Source: GCA-2862585 sp965277895
GTDB taxonomy: Bacteria > Bacteroidota > Bacteroidia > Flavobacteriales > UBA7312
Direction: 5' to 3'
DNA length: 64,000 nt
NCBI GenBank assembly: GCA_965277895.1
Contig: CBDIDR010000001.1
Span: forward strand, 1,054,001 to 1,118,000
Position 1 is the first letter of the stretch. Each line of letters starts with the position of its first letter. The translations under genes were made by a program, and so were the position numbers. A model generated the notes under the pieces. It was not told where the DNA came from. It was given only the letters and a program-made list of their open reading frames with translations, and made no database searches. Below, one piece after another: positions 51,497 to 60,186 of this stretch.

Positions 51497-53476
51497 ATGA
51501 ACTATAATCGTAAAGGAATTAGTGATGAGCAGTTGTTAGAGCTGTACACCTCCATCCTTAAACCTAGAATGATAGAAGAAAAAATGCTTATTCTTCTTCG
51601 TCAGGGAAAAATATCAAAGTGGTTTTCTGGCATTGGTCAGGAAGCAATTGCTGTTGGTGTTACCTCTGCTTTAGATAAAGAAGAATACATTTTACCCATG
51701 CACCGAAATTTGGGTGTGTTTACCACCAAAGGCGTTCCTTTACATCGTTTATTCTCTCAGTTTCAGGGTAAGATGAATGGCTTTACTAAGGGTAGAGACC
51801 GTTCTTTTCACTTTGGTACGCAAGACTATAATATTGTTGGGATGATATCCCATTTAGGTCCTCAGCTAGGGGTGGCAGACGGCATTGCCCTTGCCAATAA
51901 ACTTAAAGACAATAAGCAAGTTACAGCAGTTTTTAGTGGGGAAGGCGGTACATCCGAAGGTGATTTTCACGAAGCTCTGAACGTTGCAGCCGTATGGGAT
52001 TTACCTGTAATATTTGTGGTAGAAAACAACGGTTACGGTTTATCTACACCTATAAACGAGCAATTTCGTTGCGAAAACATAGCCGATAAAGGCAAAGGCT
52101 TTGGTATGGAATCCTATTCCATAGACGGTAACAACATCTTGGAAGTGTACCGAACCATTAGCCAACTCAAAAAAGACATGCAAGCCAATCCTAAACCCGT
52201 ATTGCTAGAGTGTATGACCTTCAGAATGAGAGGACATGAGGAGGCTTCAGGCACTAAGTACGTTCCTCAAGAAAAATTTGACGAATGGGCACCAAAAGAC
52301 CCAGTTAGTAATTTTGAGGCTTACCTTTTGAAGGAAAAAGTATTAACTGAAGACCATATAGCTAGTACTAAGGCGGATATAAAAGCAGAGATTAACCAAG
52401 CACTAGAAACCGCCTTTGCAGAAGAGGAGATTAGCTCTAGTATTGAGCAAGAGCTAGAAGATGTATTTGTGTCCTACGACTTACAGCCGCAAGCCCCACA
52501 AAGCGATGCTGTTTCAAATATACGGTTGGTAGATGCCATTTCGGACGGACTGAAACAATCCATGCAGCGTTTTCCTAATTCTGTGGTGATGGGGCAAGAT
52601 ATTGCCGAATACGGTGGTGTATTCAAAATTACCGATGGTTTTGTAAAAGAATTTGGAAAAGAAAGAGTACGAAATACTCCCATTTGTGAATCGGCTATTG
52701 TGAGTGTCTCTATGGGTTTAGCAATTAACGGTTACAAAGCCATTATGGAAATGCAGTTTGCCGATTTTGCCAGTTCAGGATTTAACCCTATTGTTAACTA
52801 TCTAGCTAAGGTGCATTACCGTTGGGGACAAGCTGCCGATGTAGTTGTGCGTATGCCAACAGGTGCAGGTGTAGGAGCAGGGCCATTCCATTCCCAATCC
52901 AATGAGGCGTGGTTTACCCATACACCAGGGTTAAAGGTGGTTTACCCAGCATTTCCTGCCGATGCTAAGGGCTTGCTAGCAGCATCCATTGAAGACCCTA
53001 ATCCGGTGATGTTTTTTGAGCATAAAGCACTGTACAGAAGCGTTTACCAAGATGTGCCAGACGATTATTATACACTAGAGTTAGGTAAAGCCAAGCGATT
53101 GAAAGAGGGGAAAGAGGTAACCATTATAAGCTATGGTGCTGGTGTACATTGGGCATTGGATGTTTTGGAGAATAACCCTGATATTTCAGCTGATTTGATT
53201 GACCTAAGAACCCTTGTGCCTTTAGATACGGCTACTATTTTTGAGTCGGTAAAGAAGACGGGCAAGGTCATTATCTTACACGAAGACTGCGAAGTAGGTG
53301 GTTTTGGAGCCGATATTTCGGCACTTATCGCTGAGCATTGCTTCGAGTATTTGGATGCTCCTGTAAGGCGTTCAGCCAGTTTAAATACGGCTGTTCCTTT
53401 TGCTAAAAACTTAGAAGATAATTTCTTGGCTAAGAATAGCTTTGAACAAAAATTAAAAGAGCTTTTGAGCTATTGA
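51497..53476 (+). CDS. 2-oxoacid dehydrogenase E1, fused alpha and beta subunits
   Basis: Thiamine-diphosphate enzyme that decarboxylates a branched-chain 2-oxoacid or pyruvate in an E1-E2-E3 complex. Residues about 1-325 are E1 alpha: GIGQEAIAVGV, and the ThDP motif VFSGEGGTSEGDFHEALNVA ending in VENNGYGLSTP. Residues about 345-659 are E1 beta: VVMGQDIAEYGGVFKITDG, RVRNTPICESAIV, and VDLRTLVPLD-type sequence (LIDLRTLVPLDTATI). The fused form is common in Bacteroidota. The intergenic stretch before it has TATATTTT (51464-51471) as a near match to a -7 element. E2 and E3 are not in the window. Confidence 0.92.
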   Translation: MNYNRKGISDEQLLELYTSILKPRMIEEKMLILLRQGKISKWFSGIGQEAIAVGVTSALDKEEYILPMHRNLGVFTTKGVPLHRLFSQFQGKMNGFTKGRDRSFHFGTQDYNIVGMISHLGPQLGVADGIALANKLKDNKQVTAVFSGEGGTSEGDFHEALNVAAVWDLPVIFVVENNGYGLSTPINEQFRCENIADKGKGFGMESYSIDGNNILEVYRTISQLKKDMQANPKPVLLECMTFRMRGHEEASGTKYVPQEKFDEWAPKDPVSNFEAYLLKEKVLTEDHIASTKADIKAEINQALETAFAEEEISSSIEQELEDVFVSYDLQPQAPQSDAVSNIRLVDAISDGLKQSMQRFPNSVVMGQDIAEYGGVFKITDGFVKEFGKERVRNTPICESAIVSVSMGLAINGYKAIMEMQFADFASSGFNPIVNYLAKVHYRWGQAADVVVRMPTGAGVGAGPFHSQSNEAWFTHTPGLKVVYPAFPADAKGLLAASIEDPNPVMFFEHKALYRSVYQDVPDDYYTLELGKAKRLKEGKEVTIISYGAGVHWALDVLENNPDISADLIDLRTLVPLDTATIFESVKKTGKVIILHEDCEVGGFGADISALIAEHCFEYLDAPVRRSASLNTAVPFAKNLEDNFLAKNSFEQKLKELLSY

Positions 53477-53519
53477 TTTAATTTGTAAATTGTCAAATCA
53501 TTTAAACAAACAAACACTT

Positions 53520-53969
53520 ATGAAAAAGATATTAGTTTTTTGCCTAGCATTTATGACCTTGAGTACCTTTGCTCAAAGCAGTTCTGATGACGTTTTAAGA
53601 CGTGCTGAAGTAATGCCTGTATTGCAAGAGTGCCAAGACGAGCGTTTTGCGGATGCTCCTTATCCTTGCACTATGAATCAGTTGTCTACTTACTTTAAGA
53701 AAGCTATTAAAGTAGAAAACCCAGTAGGAAAAGTTACAAAATGCGTTATTTCCTTAGTAGTAGAAAAAGACGGCTCGGTTTCTGATGTACAGATGCCAAG
53801 AGGTGTTTTCGTGAATATGGACGATGCTGCAGCCAAGAGTGAATTGGAAGAGTCGCTTAATGCTAAGGTATTGGCAAAAGCCAAAGAACTACGTTTTAAA
53901 TCACCAGGCTATCAGAATGGTGAAAAAGCAAGAGTAATGATTCAATTCTCTGCAGGATTGAGTTACTAA
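53520..53969 (+). CDS. Secreted protein with TonB-C-terminal-like domain
   Basis: 149 residues with a signal peptide (KKILVFCLAFMTLSTFAQ). The second half (VTKCVISLVVEKDGSVSDVQMPRG to FKSPGYQNGEKARVMIQFSAG) has the pattern of the TonB C-terminal domain: V-x-F-x-V-x-x-D-G-x-V ending in G-x-x-V-x-x-Q-F. It lacks the membrane anchor and Pro-rich linker of true TonB, so it cannot transduce energy by itself. The ATG at 53520 is preferred to a TTG start 30 nt earlier, since it begins the signal peptide. A terminator follows. Confidence 0.8.
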   Translation: MKKILVFCLAFMTLSTFAQSSSDDVLRRAEVMPVLQECQDERFADAPYPCTMNQLSTYFKKAIKVENPVGKVTKCVISLVVEKDGSVSDVQMPRGVFVNMDDAAAKSELEESLNAKVLAKAKELRFKSPGYQNGEKARVMIQFSAGLSY

Positions 53970-53982
53970 ATTATTGAATATC

Positions 53983-54012
53983 AAAAAGTGACTTTTTAGT
54001 CGCTTTTTTTTT
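53983..54012 (+). terminator. Intrinsic terminator after the TonB-C-like gene
   Basis: AAAAAGTGAC / GTCGCTTTTT stem (one T-G pair) with a 6-nt loop followed by further T residues, 14 nt after the stop. Confidence 0.88.
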
Positions 54013-54025
54013 GCCTTATTAGCCC

Positions 54026-54222
54026 ATGAATCATAAAAAAAATACATTTTAATATTAATTTCAACCACTTTGCTAAGTGCTTGTATGCCACAAGTATATA
54101 ACAAAACACAAATTAGTCCACGAGTAGTTAATGTTTTGGAATTGTGGTCATTAGATATACTTTTTGATGACATTTTTCAGATTTTAAGAAATGATTCTGT
54201 CATAACTGATGAGTTACTTTAA
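54026..54222 (+). pseudogene. Frameshifted N-terminal part of a small lipoprotein gene
   Basis: ATG AAT CAT at 54026 is followed by an A8 tract (54035-54042). In the frame after the tract the sequence reads KYILILISTTLLSACMPQVYN, a near-perfect lipoprotein signal with the LLSAC lipobox. But the two parts are one base out of frame, so nothing is translated from ATG through the lipobox unless the tract has nine A. The second part ends in a TAA at 54220-54222. It is thus a broken gene, a sequencing error, or a phase-variable gene. Confidence 0.65.
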
Positions 54223-54577
54223 TGATATAAATTTTATTCTTAAAAAAGAAGGTAGAGTAATTCAATCTCTTAATGATACTTCAACTTTTAATTTTTTAGA
54301 TTCTTCGATAAATTTTAAGCCGAAACCCTATAATATTTATGATTGGGAGGATAGTTTATCATTTAAAAACTCTTTAATTTTAATGAAACTAATTTCTGAT
54401 GAAGGTCATTGTTTTATTGGAAAGTACATTTTTAATAATGAAGAATTAAAGCTGGATACATTAATAAGTAATTGTAGAGATTCTAAATTTTATTTAGATT
54501 CAAGCATTTGGAATATGAATAAAACATATAATTTTCGCTCACAATATCCTACTCAATATCGTCGTAAATACAAATAG
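54209..54577 (+). CDS. Hypothetical protein, probable C-terminal part of the frameshifted lipoprotein
   Basis: 122 residues with no recognisable domain, signal peptide or membrane segment. It is polar and aromatic (MSYFNDINFILKKEGRVIQS). It overlaps the end of the upstream lipoprotein frame by 14 nt in a different frame. If the +1 and -1 shifts cancel, the two parts make one lipoprotein of about 183 residues. Alternatively it is a separate coupled gene. It is followed by a bidirectional terminator at 54616. Function unknown. Confidence 0.5.
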   Translation: MSYFNDINFILKKEGRVIQSLNDTSTFNFLDSSINFKPKPYNIYDWEDSLSFKNSLILMKLISDEGHCFIGKYIFNNEELKLDTLISNCRDSKFYLDSSIWNMNKTYNFRSQYPTQYRRKYK

Positions 54578-54615
54578 AATCTCGACTAGCGCGAGCATCT
54601 TGCTGTTGCAACACT

Positions 54616-54642
54616 AAAAAAGCGACCGAAGTCGCTTTTTTT
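54616..54642. terminator. Bidirectional intrinsic terminator
   Basis: An 11-bp perfect stem AAAAAAGCGAC / GTCGCTTTTTT with a CGAA loop carries T-runs on both strands, ending both the plus-strand lipoprotein region and the minus-strand gene whose stop codon overlaps its edge. Confidence 0.92.
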
Positions 54643-56044
54643 ATTTCATGCCAAATAATTTCTTTTTGCTGATAATTTCACTAACTCCTTCAGGCACACC
54701 ATCTTGCCAACCGTCTTCTTTTTTCTTGATTTTATGGAGTATATCTCTAGAGAATATCTGCAAGACGTTGTCGTTGAACTTTAAATCTTTTATCCTGCCA
54801 TTTTTGAGGAGGTAGTCGTACAAGGGTCTCAATCGGCGATGGATAGGGATGTTTTTGCTGTTTAGCAGTTCGTCTTTAGCATCCGCCTGATAAGGGTAGA
54901 GGTATATCTTTAAATCTCTGGTAAAGAGAATTCCAAAAGCTTCCAGTATGCCGCCATTGAGGTTGCGGTAATACTTATCGTCAAATATCTCTAAAAGGTT
55001 GTTCACCCCAATGATAAGCCCCATACGAGCTTTGGTATAGTTAGAGAAATATTCAATGAGTTTGTAGTACTTTCTGTAATTGGAAATCAGTACGGTATGT
55101 CCTAAAGAGCATAAAATATCGGCTCTGTCTAGGAAGTCGTTTTCGTCAATATCACCTTCCATTTTTAGGTTAGAGAGCGTAATCTCAAAGAGCAATTGCA
55201 CATTTTCTTTGTCCACTCTATTTTCTTCTACGAAGGCTTTGTAGCCATTTTCCATCATGTCCAAATTCACTTTGGTAACTGGGCGAAAGCTCCCCCTGAT
55301 GGTCAGTATATTTTTCTTGTAAAGTACATCCGAAGGCTGTTGGTTTTTCCCGTCAGGACCAAAGATAACGGCATCGGTCATGCCTTCTTTGACAAGGATT
55401 AAACTAAGCAAACGGTTATCTACATCTTTAAAATCAGGACCTTCCATGTGTATCATGTCCATCTCCACATTATCTCTGGTGAGGTTGTCGTATAAGGACT
55501 TAATGAAGGTCTTTGGTTGGTAGTAGTGGTTAAAACAAGCGTATATGAGGTTAGTACCCATAATGCCTATGGTCTCTTGCTGCAATTTTGCATCTGAGTC
55601 ATTCAGTCTAACGTGTAAAATAACCTCGTTAAACTCTTTGTCTGCTGCCGTCTGAAAACGACAACCCATCCATCCGTGACCTTTTACCGTTTTGGTGTAG
55701 TTAATGGTGGCTAGGGTATTAGCAAATGAAAAGTACTTTTTATCGGGGTGTTCCTCTCTGCGGAGTCGGTTTTCTATTAGGCCGTACTCTTGCTTTAGAA
55801 TCTTTTTTAATCGCGATTTAGAAACGTATCTGCCGTCAATCTCCTTGCCGTAGATGGCGTCGCTAAAATCTTTATCGTATGCCGACATGGTTTTGGCAAT
55901 GGTACCAGAAGCACCACCAGCTCTAAAAAAATGCCTAACGACTTCCTGTCCTGCTCCAATTTCTGCAAATGTTCCGTAGATAGTACTGTCCAAATTTACT
56001 TGGAGAGCCTTTTGGGTGGGCGATAGAATAACTGGTTTTGTCAT
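54641..56044 (-). CDS. Conserved protein of unknown function
   Basis: A 467-residue soluble protein without signal peptide or membrane helix. The N-terminus has the striking ALQVNLDSTIYGTFAEIGAGQEVVRHFFRAGG, and KGHGWMGCRFQ and GTNLIYACFNHYYQP are other well-patterned segments; I remember very similar sequences in other Bacteroidota, annotated only as hypothetical. The second half contains VNLDMMENGY and MGLIIGVNNLLEIFDDKYY. I see no ATP, metal or redox motif that fixes a reaction. It has its own promoter and a shared terminator, so it is a single gene. Confidence 0.8.
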   Translation of the reverse strand: MTKPVILSPTQKALQVNLDSTIYGTFAEIGAGQEVVRHFFRAGGASGTIAKTMSAYDKDFSDAIYGKEIDGRYVSKSRLKKILKQEYGLIENRLRREEHPDKKYFSFANTLATINYTKTVKGHGWMGCRFQTAADKEFNEVILHVRLNDSDAKLQQETIGIMGTNLIYACFNHYYQPKTFIKSLYDNLTRDNVEMDMIHMEGPDFKDVDNRLLSLILVKEGMTDAVIFGPDGKNQQPSDVLYKKNILTIRGSFRPVTKVNLDMMENGYKAFVEENRVDKENVQLLFEITLSNLKMEGDIDENDFLDRADILCSLGHTVLISNYRKYYKLIEYFSNYTKARMGLIIGVNNLLEIFDDKYYRNLNGGILEAFGILFTRDLKIYLYPYQADAKDELLNSKNIPIHRRLRPLYDYLLKNGRIKDLKFNDNVLQIFSRDILHKIKKKEDGWQDGVPEGVSEIISKKKLFGMK

Positions 56045-56061
56045 TTTTCAGATTCTTTCAA

Positions 56062-56091
56062 CAAATGTAAAAACTGTATGTTAAATAACAA
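56062..56091 (-). promoter_or_regulatory. Promoter of the conserved unknown gene
   Basis: On the minus strand TTG (56091-56089) and TACATTTG (56069-56062) are separated by 19 bp, 17 nt before the start codon. Confidence 0.7.
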
Positions 56092-56129
56092 CTATAATAA
56101 TCTTATTTTTGGTAAAATTTTTGACGAGG

Positions 56130-56894
56130 ATGAAATTAACCTTTTTAGGTACAGGCACTTCTCAAGGCGTGCCGGTTATTGCTTGTGAGTGTGCGGTCTG
56201 TTTATCTGAAGATTCTAAGGATAAACGTTTGCGTTGCTCCGTGCTTATCGAAAGCGATACCACATCGGTAGTTATCGATACAGGTCCTGATTTTCGTCAG
56301 CAGATGTTGAACAATAAGGTTAAAAAGGTAGATGCTTTGGTATACACCCACGAGCACAAAGACCACGTTGCTGGTATGGACGATGTAAGAGCCTTCAATT
56401 TCAAATTCAAAACCGATATGCCCATTTATGCATCAGAACAAGTGCAGGTGGCTTTAAAAAACGAATTTCATTATGTATTTGGAGCAAATAGATATCCAGG
56501 TACACCCAAAGTATTTTTTAATACTATAGATTCAGAATCTCAGTTTACCATTGGCGATATTCCTTTCCAATCTATTGAGGTCTTGCACTACAAAATGAAG
56601 GTCTTTGCCTACCGCATTAAGGACTTGGTTTACATTACCGATGCTAATTTTATTAGTAATGAACAATTTGAAAAGGTAAAAGGATGTAAAACGCTCGTTA
56701 TTAATGCATTAAGAAAAGAAAAACACCTTTCTCATTATACTTTAGAGGAGGCTTTAGAGGTGGGAAAAGCCGTTGGTGCCGAGCGAATATACCTAACGCA
56801 CATTAGTCACCTTATGGGTAAGCACAAAGAGGTCAGTAATGACTTGCCTAAGCATGTGCAAATTGCCTATGATGGTTTGCAAATAGAGTTTTAG
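56130..56894 (+). CDS. MBL-fold metallohydrolase (PhnP-like)
   Basis: Metallo-beta-lactamase-fold protein of 254 residues, related to phosphodiesterases such as PhnP. KLTFLGTGTSQGVPVI starts it, followed by a CECAVC cysteine pair as in PhnP relatives, and the zinc motif TYTHEHKDHVAGMDDVR near residue 72 (H-x-H-x-D-H). Later ligands are ITDANF and LTHISHLMGKH. The ATG at 56130 is chosen over an earlier TTG that would add 7 residues. Its stop overlaps the dihydroorotase-like gene by 4 nt in convergent fashion. Substrate unknown. Confidence 0.9.
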   Translation: MKLTFLGTGTSQGVPVIACECAVCLSEDSKDKRLRCSVLIESDTTSVVIDTGPDFRQQMLNNKVKKVDALVYTHEHKDHVAGMDDVRAFNFKFKTDMPIYASEQVQVALKNEFHYVFGANRYPGTPKVFFNTIDSESQFTIGDIPFQSIEVLHYKMKVFAYRIKDLVYITDANFISNEQFEKVKGCKTLVINALRKEKHLSHYTLEEALEVGKAVGAERIYLTHISHLMGKHKEVSNDLPKHVQIAYDGLQIEF

Positions 56895-58153
56895 AAACTG
56901 GATTGCTTACCGTTTACTGTTCCCAAAACTTTAGTGCTGAAGCTTTTGCCAATAAAGGGACTGTTTTTGGATTTAGACTCAATAGCTTCTTCATCAAATA
57001 CCCATTCATTGCCCATAGAGAAGCAGCAAAGGTTTGCTGTTTGTCCTTCCTCAATCGAAGAACTTTCAATTCCTAATAGTTTTCTAGGGTTTTTGGACAG
57101 TGCGTTGACAATAGTCTCAAGTCCAATTTCCTTCTCTAGCTCACAGGCTAGGGGAAAGGCTGTTTGTGTTCCTATAATTCCAAAGTTAGCGTGGTCGAAG
57201 GTCAGTACCTTGTGTTCTACGTCTTCTGGGTTGTGATCAGAGCAAATGGCATCTATGGTACCGTCTTTGAGGCCTTTTTTAAGTGCTTTTATATCGCTTT
57301 CTGTACGTAAGGGAGGAAACACCTTGTAATTGCTATCGAAAGTGGCACAGTTTTCGTCCTTAAGGATAAGATTATGTATTGCCACATCGCAGCTGATGTT
57401 TACGCCACGTTTTTTAGCAGCACGAACCATTTCCACACTTTTAGCCGTGGATATTCTGTTGGCGTGTAGCTTTCCGCCAGTATATTCTGTAAGTTCAATG
57501 TCTCTGGAAAGCATAACTTCCTCAGCTAAGGCAGGAATACCTTTCAAACCTAGAGTAGTGCTGGTAATGCCTTCGTTCATCTTACCATTATTGCTAATGG
57601 TAGCGTCATTGGGTTGATTCATTATCACCCCATCGAAGTTTTTAGTGTAAAGAAGTGCCAACTTCATAATGTCGGTTTTCTGTACGCTTCTGCGGTCATC
57701 TGTAAAGGCTTTGGCACCTGCCTGATTCATTTCAAACATCTCGGTCAGCTCTTGCCCTTTATTTTCTTTGGTAATGTTTCCTGCAGGGACAATATTTACT
57801 AGAGCGTTTTTGGTGTTGTTAAGCAAATACTCCACTTGAACTTTATTGTCTGTACTTGGTAAGTTACTTGGCATATACAAGACGCCTGTAAAACCTCCTT
57901 TGGCAGAGGCTTTTATACCTGTATTTAAATCTTCTTTCCAATCAAAGCCAGGGTCTCTAAAGTTCACCTGCATATCAAACAAACCAGAGGAGAGGTGTAG
58001 GTTTTCACCTTCTACAATTTTATAGCCTTTCTCAGCTTTTATGGAGGATTTAATGGATTCTATTTTACCATTTTTCACCAGTACATCTACCACTTTATTG
58101 TGGAAGGATGAGTGTGTGTCAATTACTTTTACGGATTTGAATAAAATGCTCAT
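56891..58153 (-). CDS. Dihydroorotase-like amidohydrolase, metal ligands lost
   Basis: A 420-residue member of the dihydroorotase branch of amidohydrolases (VDVLVKNGKIESIKSS, RDPGFDWKEDLNTGIKASAKGGFTGV, ICSDHNPEDVEHK). The active-site HxH is replaced: FDMQVNFRDPG shows Q62 and N64 where the metal-binding pair should be. The later ligand positions also differ (MNQPND in place of a His-x-Glu segment, LHANRISTA in place of HVST). Only the Asp near residue 309 remains. Such proteins in flavobacteria are usually annotated as dihydroorotase, but this one should not bind zinc normally. It may be inactive or structural. It overlaps the BatA-type gene by 4 nt. Confidence 0.88.
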   Translation of the reverse strand: MSILFKSVKVIDTHSSFHNKVVDVLVKNGKIESIKSSIKAEKGYKIVEGENLHLSSGLFDMQVNFRDPGFDWKEDLNTGIKASAKGGFTGVLYMPSNLPSTDNKVQVEYLLNNTKNALVNIVPAGNITKENKGQELTEMFEMNQAGAKAFTDDRRSVQKTDIMKLALLYTKNFDGVIMNQPNDATISNNGKMNEGITSTTLGLKGIPALAEEVMLSRDIELTEYTGGKLHANRISTAKSVEMVRAAKKRGVNISCDVAIHNLILKDENCATFDSNYKVFPPLRTESDIKALKKGLKDGTIDAICSDHNPEDVEHKVLTFDHANFGIIGTQTAFPLACELEKEIGLETIVNALSKNPRKLLGIESSSIEEGQTANLCCFSMGNEWVFDEEAIESKSKNSPFIGKSFSTKVLGTVNGKQSSF

Positions 58154-60150
58154 AATAGTCGGATTAATAGGGTTTCAATTATCAAGAACAACAGAGCTAG
58201 CATTATGCAGTAAATCCAAAGAGGAGTTCCTGTATTTAAGGTCTTTAAATAGTTGCTGATGCTATCGCTGTTTTTGTCGATTAATAAGATATTACTGTAA
58301 CGTTGACTTAAGGCTGTTAAGTCGTCTTTTTCTAGTGTATTCAGTTGGCTTTCTAGTCGGTCGTAGTTAAATGCCAAACGACTTATTAGGCTGTTGTCAT
58401 TATCTACTAAATTGTAATGCCCAGCAGTATTAATTTGATTACCTATAAACAAGCTTTTGGCTCGTGCATTAGGAATGCATTCAAATTCGCCTTGCTGAAT
58501 CGAGAAAGGTTTACTGAAGCCGCTATTGATTAAAGGAATACTTTCGTCACCAATGGTATAATACAGTTGTTGTTTGCCTCCAGAATAGGAAGCAATATTA
58601 TACAAGATAGGGACAAATAGGGCGTGTTTGCTAAAGTTACTGAAGGATTTGTCTAATCCTACCGCTGATAGGTAGATAGTTCCTTCTTGCACCTTGTATT
58701 CGCTTAAAAAACTGGATTTATTATCTAAAGTCAATATGGAAGTGGCGTTGGTAGTACTCAACTGACTTATGGAATAGTAACTGTCTACTTTAGGGAAGTT
58801 TAAGCGTTCTTCTTTTTCTTCAAATACCCCATCAAATAAAGAGTTCTTGTAGTCTATCTTACTAATGGCACTTTCTGTTTTTTCTAGAGATTTGTAAAAG
58901 TCAATACCCAAAGCAGTCGCAAAGGATTTGTAACTTTCAAAATCCATTTTTTCAGAAGGAAATACCATGACGCTTTGCCCGTCTTTTAGAGCATTTAGTA
59001 TACTTTGTTCCAAACCAGACGATATGCCTTCAACACCTTCCAAAATAATCAATTGATTTTGTGCTAAATCGGTGTAATTGATTTGGTTTACAGACTGAGA
59101 ACTGTAGTTGAAATAATCGTCTTCATCGAATAGTTTTACTAGCGATGGGTGAGCCTTAGTATCATAAATGTGTTGGACATTAATTTGGGGCTTTATCTCA
59201 AAACTAAAATGGAATTCATCGTCAAAGGTAATGGGGTAATCTTGTAGGCTCAAGGTACCATTGTGCCAGCCCAATTCATTGATGTTGAAATTAAGCTCCA
59301 CTATGCTTTTCTCTTGCAAACTAGTGTTGGCTATAGCACGTTGCTGATTGTCAACAGTTAATTTAATACTCACATCGCGTTCTTCAATGTTGTCAGCTTT
59401 TAATCGGGCAAAGATGCTAATATTACTTTGCACCTGTGGGTTGGGTTTACTTAGCCAACAGCTATCGATATAGACGTTTCCATTTTCATAAGGATTGGCT
59501 TGAATGAGTCGAATGGAATAAGCAGAGTCGGCAGCTTCTAAATCCAAATCGGCTATGGTTTTTTGAAAATCAGAGATAATGTAAATATCTTTCTTTTCGG
59601 CAGTGCTATTTTCTAGACTGTACTTTTGGCGTTTGAAAACCTGATTGAGTGAATGAACATTTGAACTTGTTTCAATAGCGTTAATCTCTTCAAACAATTG
59701 TTCTTTAGCTAATTTTCGTTGGTGGATAGGCTTGAAGTCGTTCTCTAAAAAATAGAAATCATCATTTGGCGAATAAGCATCAAATATGGCTTGTGCTTTT
59801 TGCTTGGCACTTTGCAATAATCTACCAGATTCATTTTCAGCATCCATACTGAAGGAATTATCAATATACACACTAAGGGCGTGCTTTTTGGCTACTTCAT
59901 CAGATTCTTCACTTTTTAAGTAGGGTTGTGCAAAGGCAAAAACAATAAAAGCAATCGTTAGTATTCTCGATAATAAAATGAGAAGGTGCTTTAGTTGAGA
60001 TTGAGATTTTGTTTTTTCTTTAACAGACTTTAGGAACTGTACATTACTAAAATAGACAGTTTTGAATTTTCTGAAATTGAATAAATGGATAATAATGGGG
60101 ACAGCTACTAGAGCTAAGGCGTACAAAAAGGTTGAGTACAAGAATTCCAT
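58150..60150 (-). CDS. BatA-type membrane protein with vWA-like domain
   Basis: A 666-residue inner-membrane protein. The N-terminal part (YALALVAVPIIIHLFNFRKFKTVYFSNVQFL) is the aerotolerance-regulator BatA N-terminal domain, with a second helix near residue 60 (SRILTIAFIVFAFAQPYL). A von Willebrand-A-like region follows (HALSVYIDNSFSMDAENESGR). A C-terminal membrane helix (WIYCIMLALLFLIIETLLI) closes it. The ATG at 60150 gives a BatA-type N-terminus, better than an earlier alternative. Related proteins act with MoxR ATPases, but none is here. Confidence 0.85.
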   Translation of the reverse strand: MEFLYSTFLYALALVAVPIIIHLFNFRKFKTVYFSNVQFLKSVKEKTKSQSQLKHLLILLSRILTIAFIVFAFAQPYLKSEESDEVAKKHALSVYIDNSFSMDAENESGRLLQSAKQKAQAIFDAYSPNDDFYFLENDFKPIHQRKLAKEQLFEEINAIETSSNVHSLNQVFKRQKYSLENSTAEKKDIYIISDFQKTIADLDLEAADSAYSIRLIQANPYENGNVYIDSCWLSKPNPQVQSNISIFARLKADNIEERDVSIKLTVDNQQRAIANTSLQEKSIVELNFNINELGWHNGTLSLQDYPITFDDEFHFSFEIKPQINVQHIYDTKAHPSLVKLFDEDDYFNYSSQSVNQINYTDLAQNQLIILEGVEGISSGLEQSILNALKDGQSVMVFPSEKMDFESYKSFATALGIDFYKSLEKTESAISKIDYKNSLFDGVFEEKEERLNFPKVDSYYSISQLSTTNATSILTLDNKSSFLSEYKVQEGTIYLSAVGLDKSFSNFSKHALFVPILYNIASYSGGKQQLYYTIGDESIPLINSGFSKPFSIQQGEFECIPNARAKSLFIGNQINTAGHYNLVDNDNSLISRLAFNYDRLESQLNTLEKDDLTALSQRYSNILLIDKNSDSISNYLKTLNTGTPLWIYCIMLALLFLIIETLLIRLL

Positions 60151-60186
60151 TAAAGGGCAAAGATAATACAAATATTGGAATAAGGA

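Noticed and set aside
53901..54173. 90-codon minus-strand frame
   Set aside because: It crosses the terminator at 53983-54012 and overlaps the TonB-C-like gene; no start signal or homology pattern.
58150..60150. Complete Bat (aerotolerance) operon
   Set aside because: Only one BatA-type protein is here; MoxR, BatB, BatC and BatD are not adjacent.
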